The position numbers and the translations under genes were made by a program. This document shows, piece after piece, positions 57,524-64,000 of a stretch of DNA of 64,000 nt (within the stretch, counting starts at the first letter, position 1; each line of letters begins with the position of its first letter). The notes below the pieces were generated by a model. The model saw nothing but the letters and a program-made list of their open reading frames with translations, had not been told where the DNA came from and did not search any database. The DNA is from Hsuehochloa calcarea (Eukaryota; Streptophyta; Magnoliopsida; Poales; Poaceae): contig CM070604.1 in assembly GCA_036346395.1 (NCBI GenBank), positions 7,487,904-7,551,903 on the forward strand, given 5' to 3'.

Positions 57524-60500
57524 GATATCTTTTTGGTTATTTTGCAGAAAGTAATATTGATAGTAAATAGATTGAAAAACATCATTTAAATATTAAGTAT
57601 ATAGGTGAACAAGTTCTTTGAAACAACTAGTGAACAATCCTATTCACTTCCCAACCATCAACCAGATCCAACTACTCAAATCTCAACCAAATCATTCCAA
57701 TATTTTTTTTATGAAAATCTACCCCTCGTGTGAAATCACCAGGCTTCATCCATAACCAGGGATACAAATATTCGAATAGTTTTACACCCTGCAGAGGTTG
57801 TACAGCTTGACCCACAAGAGAAAATCATCTTATTATGTCAGATATGACACTCTTCCGAAGGCGTGCGACTAAGAGATCATCACAAGGCTTTTATAAAGTT
57901 ATGTTTTGACTCGGTTCTGCTCGCTAAGGATTTGCCATTCTGCCCCCTCTTGCGCCATAATCAACCAAAACAGAACCAAATCAAAACATTGCTAATTAGT
58001 TGGTCAGGTCCTCCCCACCCTGGATATGTGGTTGTACAGTAAGGCCCAGATAAATAGCGCACAAAGTTAAGTCCTTAGTGACTACTCAGGCGATGCAACC
58101 ACATCCTAAAATCATCCCCTTTACTACACGATCAAACGCCTAAGTATGAAATCATTTATGGTTCAACCCAACCAAACGGTAACGCTTACCATGACATAAC
58201 AAAATTTTAATAACAGTGGCTGTGCCACAATTCCATATTCCATTACGTCAAATTCAATTATTTATGAGCACGCGATAATGAATCCCATCGTATACTAAAG
58301 CATGGCTAAGCATATTAAGCACCCAAGTTGGTAAATAAATAAGTCCAACTAAGATTACCCAACCTATGGTGTCCAAGGGTACATGTTATTCACAATTATT
58401 CAAGGAGACATATCAGCAATTGGGTAATTAACTATTCCCGAAAGCAGTTATTATAAAACTAGCAATGCATGTTGATACAAAATAATATAATTTTATAAAA
58501 TGGGTACGACATAATCAAATGTCTATGACTTGCCTTCGTTGAAGGGTTGAGTTGCTTCGGCGGACGGATCCAAGAATTCTTCGAAAACGCAAGAATCTAT
58601 ACGTGCAAAAAGAGCAAAATAAATACAAAAATTTCAAATAAAATAACAAATTACCAAACTAGAACCAAAATAAAGGTACTAGATTTATATGAATTTAGAA
58701 ATTTGAATCACGAGAATCAGAGCTCGAACGAAGGAGAACTGACTCTCGAAAGTTTGAAAACACATGAAATAATGAAATCAAGATTTTCAGAATTTTTGAA
58801 TTTTTTTTTGAGGAAAAGCGATTATTGCGCCAAGCTGACGTCAGCACCCGAAAATGTTTTCCGGTCGAATTATTTTTCTGAAGAAAAGAAAGAAATACCA
58901 CGTGGGCTGACACGTGGCTTGACATGTGGGTTGAGGGCCGAGGTGGCCGTGACGTGGTGTTGACATGGGCAGCCACGTCATGGCCGGTGGGTGGTGGCGC
59001 ACGGGTGCCATGGGAATCTGGTGAACGAAGGCACGACGGCCGGCGACGAAGACACCAACGAAGGGAGGGGAGCGAGGTGAATCAAATGTGCATGGCTGCG
59101 GCGGCGAGGCTTGACGGGGTGGCTAGTGACGAGAAGAAGAACGACGACGGTGACGGTCCAGTGAGCTTCAGAGGAATAGAGAGTGAACATTGTGCAGAAC
59201 ACGGGCTTGCGAAGCCAACGGTGAAGACCACATCGTCGAGAGTCCTTGCCGGCGGCGGAATCAGCGGCGATGGCAAATTGTGAAATGTGGCGAGGAGAGG
59301 GTGAGATAAAAGGGGAGAACCGAGGGAAATGAAAGAGGGGCACAAGGGGCGCACGGGACTTCCCTTTATAGCGTCGAAGGAGGAGCATAGGAGGAGATCA
59401 AGAGAAGGGAGAAAATGGGGCAAGTGGCATGGGGCGGAGCCGGTGACATGGGGTGCCATGGTGGGAGAGGGCATGGGTGCACGGACATGGGCACACGCAG
59501 TGGCATAAGACTTGGCAAGATAAAGCCAAATCAACATGGGCGTGCGGGAGAAGATGACTAGGGAAGCGCCGATAGGTGGGACCCGCTGGTCAGTAAGAGA
59601 GAGAAGGAGAAGAGAGATTCGGCCCAAAGAGAAAAAGGAGATTTTAATTATATTTTTTATTTACAAAAATACATGAAAACTAAAAAGGTTTTTAGAAAAT
59701 AGTAAATAAAGTTATAAAATTATAGAAAAATACACAAAAATTCCTTGAATTATTTATTACTTAATAAAATTATTTATAACTTAAACTTGTATTTTAATTT
59801 TGTACATTTTTTAAAATTATGGAAAAAGGGAAAAAAACTTTAGAAAATCCAGAAAATTAAATAAATTCATTAAAACTTTATATTTGACTTTAAATCCATG
59901 AAAACCCCAAAAAAAACTCAAAATAAACTAAATTTTTAATTAATTGGAGTTTGATTTATTCATATTAAATTATTTTTAATTTCTAAAATTTCAAGTTAAG
60001 CTTTAACAATTCAAGAAAATCAAATGGTTATTTTTATTTTGTTAATTTTCAAAAAGACCTGAAAATTGGGATGTTACACAGCCACAGGGCGACAGGCCAC
60101 GTGTTGGGTGGTGGTGGTGTGGCAGGTGACTGGCGCGTCCACGGTGCCATTTTTGCTCTTTTGTTGGGGAGAGGACTATTTTTGCAATTCCGACATGAAA
60201 TAGTATAAAAAACCTAAAAACTCCAACGACACATGTCTTTCACACGTGGTGGTGTATTACAGGTGGGTGCCTTGGGTTCAAGGCCGTACCTAACATCCTA
60301 AGGGCCATGTGCTAGAAATTATCGTCATGCACTTATATAGAAAAAAAGAACATCAATGTTGTTGATGTTACTACCAAGGTAACACGTTCAACGTTAAAAC
60401 TGTTGGCGTGACCTCACCAAAATTATTATCAAAGTTAATTTCTAAGAAATATTTTAATACAAAAAATAATCGCAATAATAAGTGGAGTAGTATTTTAAAA

Positions 60501-60789
60501 AAAAGAACGGCTAGGCGCAACTGTGCACGTATGGTTCCCTGCGGCTTCGACGCAACACAAATGGTCCATTGCGGTGAATAATGGTGTGTTTGGTTGGGTG
60601 AACCAGGGTGCATGGGATGGGATGATACATGATGGATAGGGTGATCCTGGATGAAATTATACAAATTTATTGTTTGGTTGGTGGGATAGAATAATACATG
60701 ATTTTGTTTAGTTGCTTGGATATGATGGTCCTGGATGGTTCAAGATGGTATTTGGTTTGATGAATGAGGTTGTATTTGGATAGTGTAAG

Positions 60790-63200
60790 ATTGAGGCCGA
60801 CTAGAGGTGGGTGAATATGCGGTTTTAAAAAATCTTTTGGCTAAAACTGAGTTTTATGCGGAATTGTAAATCAATTCGGTTTTACTCAATTAAAATCTAA
60901 ATCAACTAGTCTTGACTAAGTGCACCAACAATATAAGACTATTGATAATGATAGCAAACATACAAAGACTATAAACAATTTAGTTCTAGGAATGTAAATT
61001 GCACAAAGTAAAAGACAAGAGAAATAAACCACAATGAACACAATGACGTTTTACTGTGGTGTTCAGAGACTTGTCAGTCTCCCCTAATCCACATTGAGGT
61101 AAGCCCAAACTAATTGGATTGACTCCACGAATTAAGCCAAACACCTCAATTCCACTAGTGGTAGCTCTTTTCCACTCCGGGTAGGTGAGCTCCAACCTTC
61201 ACAACATGCCGGGCCTTCTTACAAGCTTCTTGAGAAGATCACCTCTCCACGATGCCTCCATGTCGTCTAGGTGTCAGCAAACACCAAGAGTAACAAGCCA
61301 AGCCCCTTGCTTGACTCTCACCACGTGCAACGAATGCACACGCTCAAATGGATACGAAATCCACCTCTAGATGCAACACATGCAACTAGAGACCTCTCTC
61401 CTTTCTCATAAGGTGCAACACATGCACAATTGAGAGGAGAACCTCACACTAGCTCAAGTGAGTGAAATGGGATACCAAAGAATGTCTCTCAACTAGCCAA
61501 GGTGAGTATTTATAGCTCACACATAAAAATTAGCCGTTGGGAGTAGAAATCCCCAAAAATAAGGATTTACGGTAATACCACAGTGCAACGGGCGGTACTA
61601 CCATTTTCTATTGTTTATCAGTCGTACAGGTGCATTAACGGCTCAAAAGCTAGCCGTTAAAGTTTTTTTGTGCAGTAGTACCACAGTGCAATGAGCGGTA
61701 CTACCGTTCTGCGGTAGTACCTCTCTTCTCGGGCGATACCACCGTAGTTTAATTTCAGCACATACAACACTCGGTAAAAAAGTCATAACTTTTAACTCCG
61801 ATGTCGGAATTGAGTGATCTTAGACTCTATGGAAAGTTTATTAGAGGGCTACACAACCCACCTATTTGATTGATCTAAAACACATTTAATCAAATCAAAA
61901 TCACAACTCTAAAGAGCCACTAGCATGGTCTAAGTCCAAAGAAATATCAACAAGCAATCTTAGATCATGACAAGGGAAAATGCATGAACCCCAACAGTTT
62001 GCAAAACACATTTGTAAACTTAGATCATGCCACAAGAAGTAGGTACATAGACTTTAATCATTTGCAAAACACATTTGCAAAGTGTAGTCACATGCTACAA
62101 GGATTAAATGCATGAATATCGGCTATTTGCAAAATACATTCTCAAATAATAGCATCATGCCACGGAGAGCTAGAGCAAGCAAGATTGAGCTATCAACATA
62201 TGATGAGACTCAAGCTACTAGACAAGACCCCTATTAATAGTACGACAAACCTATACTAGTAATCCGGTCTTCCAAAGAAATACCAAGACCGGTAAAAGAC
62301 TAGAAACACATCCTTAGCCCTAACTAGTTATATCTTTGCCTTGAGCATCTTCTTGAAGTTTGATGACACATATTTTCACTTCAAGTCCGGGTCATCGTCT
62401 TGATATGCATCAGCCCATGATGCATCTTTTACTTGGCCTCCATCAACACATGATGGGTCTTCTCTTAACTTGATGATCAACTCATGATCATCTCCTTTTT
62501 GAGATCTTGATATGCATCAACACATGATGCATCCTCTTCTTGAACTTTGACTTGATAATGATCAACTCATGATGCAGTCCAAAGTCTTCATCACCCTGGA
62601 ATATAACCTATTCATCCAACTCATGGAAAATATTAGTTCTATAATATGATTATCATTAATTACCACACCATACCATTAACTCATAATGGTGGGGACAAGA
62701 TACTTCAATCTTTTCCTTTTTGGTAATCGATGATAACCACTTCAATTGCACGTAAATTGAATGTAGTTAATTGAATATAACACAACATGAGTATATATGA
62801 ACTACACAAGTTTTATATACTCAAAAGGATATATTTCAAAGTAAAGATCCTTAATATATGTGGAGAACGAAGTATGGATCAATACTAATAAAACTACAAA
62901 ACATAGAGTGAATTCCCTCTAAATGTGTGCATACACAAATGTGTAATAAGAACATATGCACATATTCAAGTTATACTTATGGTAGAGTTCAATCTATATT
63001 TTGGATCCGAGGAATGCAACAATATAAAAGAATATAAAGTCGAATGCATACCTCCATGGTTTTCTCCTTTCTATATCCAAATGAGACTACACAAAATTAT
63101 ACTATACAAGAGAGTTAGTCTCACAAATAGATTTATTATTAATCAATGAAAGATGTTAGTCTTATATTTAGATTTGTCATTAATCACCAAAATACTCTAT
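60790..63200. other. Repeat-like, non-coding insert
   Basis: No coding region is supportable. The sequence has a transposon-like look: GACTAGAGGTGGGTGAATATG at its left, TGCAACACATGCA words at 61370-61430, CGGTAGTACC and GTAGTACCACAGTGCAA repeats at 61570-61735, GCAAAACACATTTGCAA at 62000-62080, and repeated CAACACATGATG/TGATGCATC at 62390-62575. It may be an LTR or internal part of a retroelement, but I found no partner ends. Confidence 0.4.
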
Positions 63201-63235
63201 TAACACATAATGGTGGGTCTAAATTCTTCAGATAA

Positions 63236-63450
63236 CCACAATTTGTTTCTTTCCTTTCTTTCTCTCTCTTTACCTCCTTTCCTTCCTTTTTTCCCTCTTT
63301 TCTTTTTCTCCCTTTTCTTTTCTCCAGCCGACAACCTTTCTTCCCCTCTCTCTTTCTTCTTCCTTCTTCTATCTTCTTCCCGTTCTATCTTCTAGCTGAA
63401 ATCTCCACCCTCCTTCTCTCTCCTACTCCTCTCTTCCCTCTTTGTCCGGC
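63236..63450. repeat. Polypyrimidine tract
   Basis: Over 200 bases are almost entirely C and T (TTTCCTTTCTTTCTCTCTC and similar) on the + strand. It is followed by GC-rich sequence with GCCACCG words up to 63600. It could be a gene leader or a low-complexity part of the surrounding element; no open frame follows that I can identify. Confidence 0.7.
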
Positions 63451-64000
63451 CGGCCAAATCCAACCGAGCCGCCTCAGTAGCATCGGCCACCGTCAGTAGC
63501 TCCAGTTCGCCATCGCCACCGACCACCGATCGCCGCTCCAACCGCTACTGATCTTTGTCACTGGCCGCATTGTGTCGTCGTCGGGCCGTCGCCTGCGCAC
63601 GAGGGTGGACAAGTTCGTTCGACAAATTTTGTCGTATCACGCGTGCAACATCTTGGTGAAAATATTCCTCTGTGGTGGATGAGTTCATCCGGGATGAGTC
63701 CATCCCATTCACCCATCGAAATACAGGAACGACCCCAAAATTTGGATGAGATCATCCCATACACCCTCATCCATCCATCCAAACACACCTTAAGTAACGC
63801 AACACCAGAGTCTAATGACAATGATGTACAAAGATCAAAAGTACAAAACAACAACACAAAGCTTGAGAAAAAATATACGTGCTTGAGGTCTTGAACTCAC
63901 AAAGAAACCCACGATAAGTGACAACAACATTAGAATGAGAATTCAGTGGAGAAGAATTAATTTTGCTTACGGTAACCAGGAGATAGCAATAGTCGTGTTT

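Larger units (their letters stand above)
44034..60078 (-). mobile_element. Tekay-like Ty3/gypsy solo LTR, about 3.0 kb, split by copy 2
   Basis: On the minus strand the LTR starts TGTAACATCCCAATTTTC at 60078 and ends GATCCGGGGTCCCGACA at 44034. The 5-bp target duplication CAGCC is exact at 44029-44033 and 60079-60083. No internal region or second LTR is present, so it is a solo LTR left by recombination between the two ends. Its sequence (TGTAACATCCC start, TATAAAGG near 59370, AAGGCAAGTCATAGACATTTG near 58530) resembles grass Tekay/Del chromovirus LTRs. Copy 2 of the Tat-like element lies inside it. Open frames at 58547-59627 are inside this LTR and are not genes. Confidence 0.9.
43139..60203. 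mobile_element. Foldback element B, split by a nested LTR insertion
   Basis: The left arm is 43139-about 43596; the right arm begins about 43733, is interrupted at 44033, and resumes at 60084-60203. The inverted arms share ATTACAAAAATAG/ATTGCAAAAATAG ends, TACTATTTGATACTATT, ACCATCGATGGCTTG and CTAGGGTTAGG. Once the solo LTR is removed the element is about 1 kb, with a loop near 43600-43730. It belongs to the same family as 25393-26402. Confidence 0.8.
60588..63795. mobile_element. MITE of the 26513 family, opened by about 2.8 kb of other sequence
   Basis: The left end GGTGTGTTTGGTTGGGTGAA and about 200 bp after it match 26950-27110 inverted, including AATAATACATGATTTTGTTT. The right end (inverted GGTGTGTTTGGATGGATGG) matches the other end of the 26513 element, including a GAGGAATATT block. 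Between them lies sequence absent from the shorter copy, so this is either an insertion within the MITE or a longer family member. Confidence 0.5.

Noticed and set aside
58547..59627. Open frames of 119-181 residues on both strands
   Set aside because: They are inside the solo LTR, whose limits are fixed by the CAGCC target duplication.

Overview
This is a stretch of plant nuclear DNA, almost certainly from a grass (Poaceae). It holds two spliced host genes with grass-type proteins (a plastid-type peptide chain release factor 1 and a K+-dependent H+-pumping pyrophosphatase) in a background of nested LTR retrotransposons, MITEs and foldback elements. I cannot name the tribe or species. No rRNA, tRNA or CRISPR feature could be supported.

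Layout, left to right. Positions 1-2344 hold a MITE-like inverted repeat, a degenerate ~58-bp tandem repeat and a decayed LINE RNase H-like fragment. Positions 2345-16070 are a full-length Ty3/gypsy element of Tat/Grande type (TSD ATGCC) with broken gag-pol on the + strand and a spliced gene on the opposite strand in its 3' third. From 16076 to about 25390 there are remnants: a LINE zinc-binding fragment, a Tekay-like LTR piece, an LTR element on the - strand, and a Ty1/copia tail with 3' LTR. A foldback element (25393-26402) and a MITE (26513-27110) lead to the 15-exon release-factor gene (27083-31601, - strand), which carries a LINE fragment and a MITE in its introns. After a hAT-type MITE and a TTAATTAA-rich block comes the 8-exon pyrophosphatase gene (34909-40702, - strand), whose 2.8-kb first intron holds a Stowaway-like element with a SMART/TRIM mini-retrotransposon inside it. 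The right third is a three-level nest: a foldback element (43139-60203) split by a Tekay-like solo LTR (44034-60078, TSD CAGCC), itself split by a second, inverted copy of the Tat-like element (44489-57523, TSD GATAT). The last 4 kb holds another copy of the MITE seen at 26513, opened by unrelated sequence.

How the parts relate: the two host genes are independent housekeeping functions (plastid translation termination; proton pumping into vacuole or endomembranes) lying in the same direction. The two Tat-like copies share architecture: LTRs with a 30-bp-periodic palindrome array upstream of TATA, gag-PR-RT-RH-IN in one direction, and an antisense spliced gene with its own TATA box and a Transposase_28-like (putative gypsy-type transposon) plus coiled-coil product. 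The palindromes have compensating base changes in their two arms and are the most unusual signal in the window. A one-base deletion in the pyrophosphatase coding sequence, and a cluster of small deletions in the second Tat-like copy, may be consensus errors in the assembly rather than biology.
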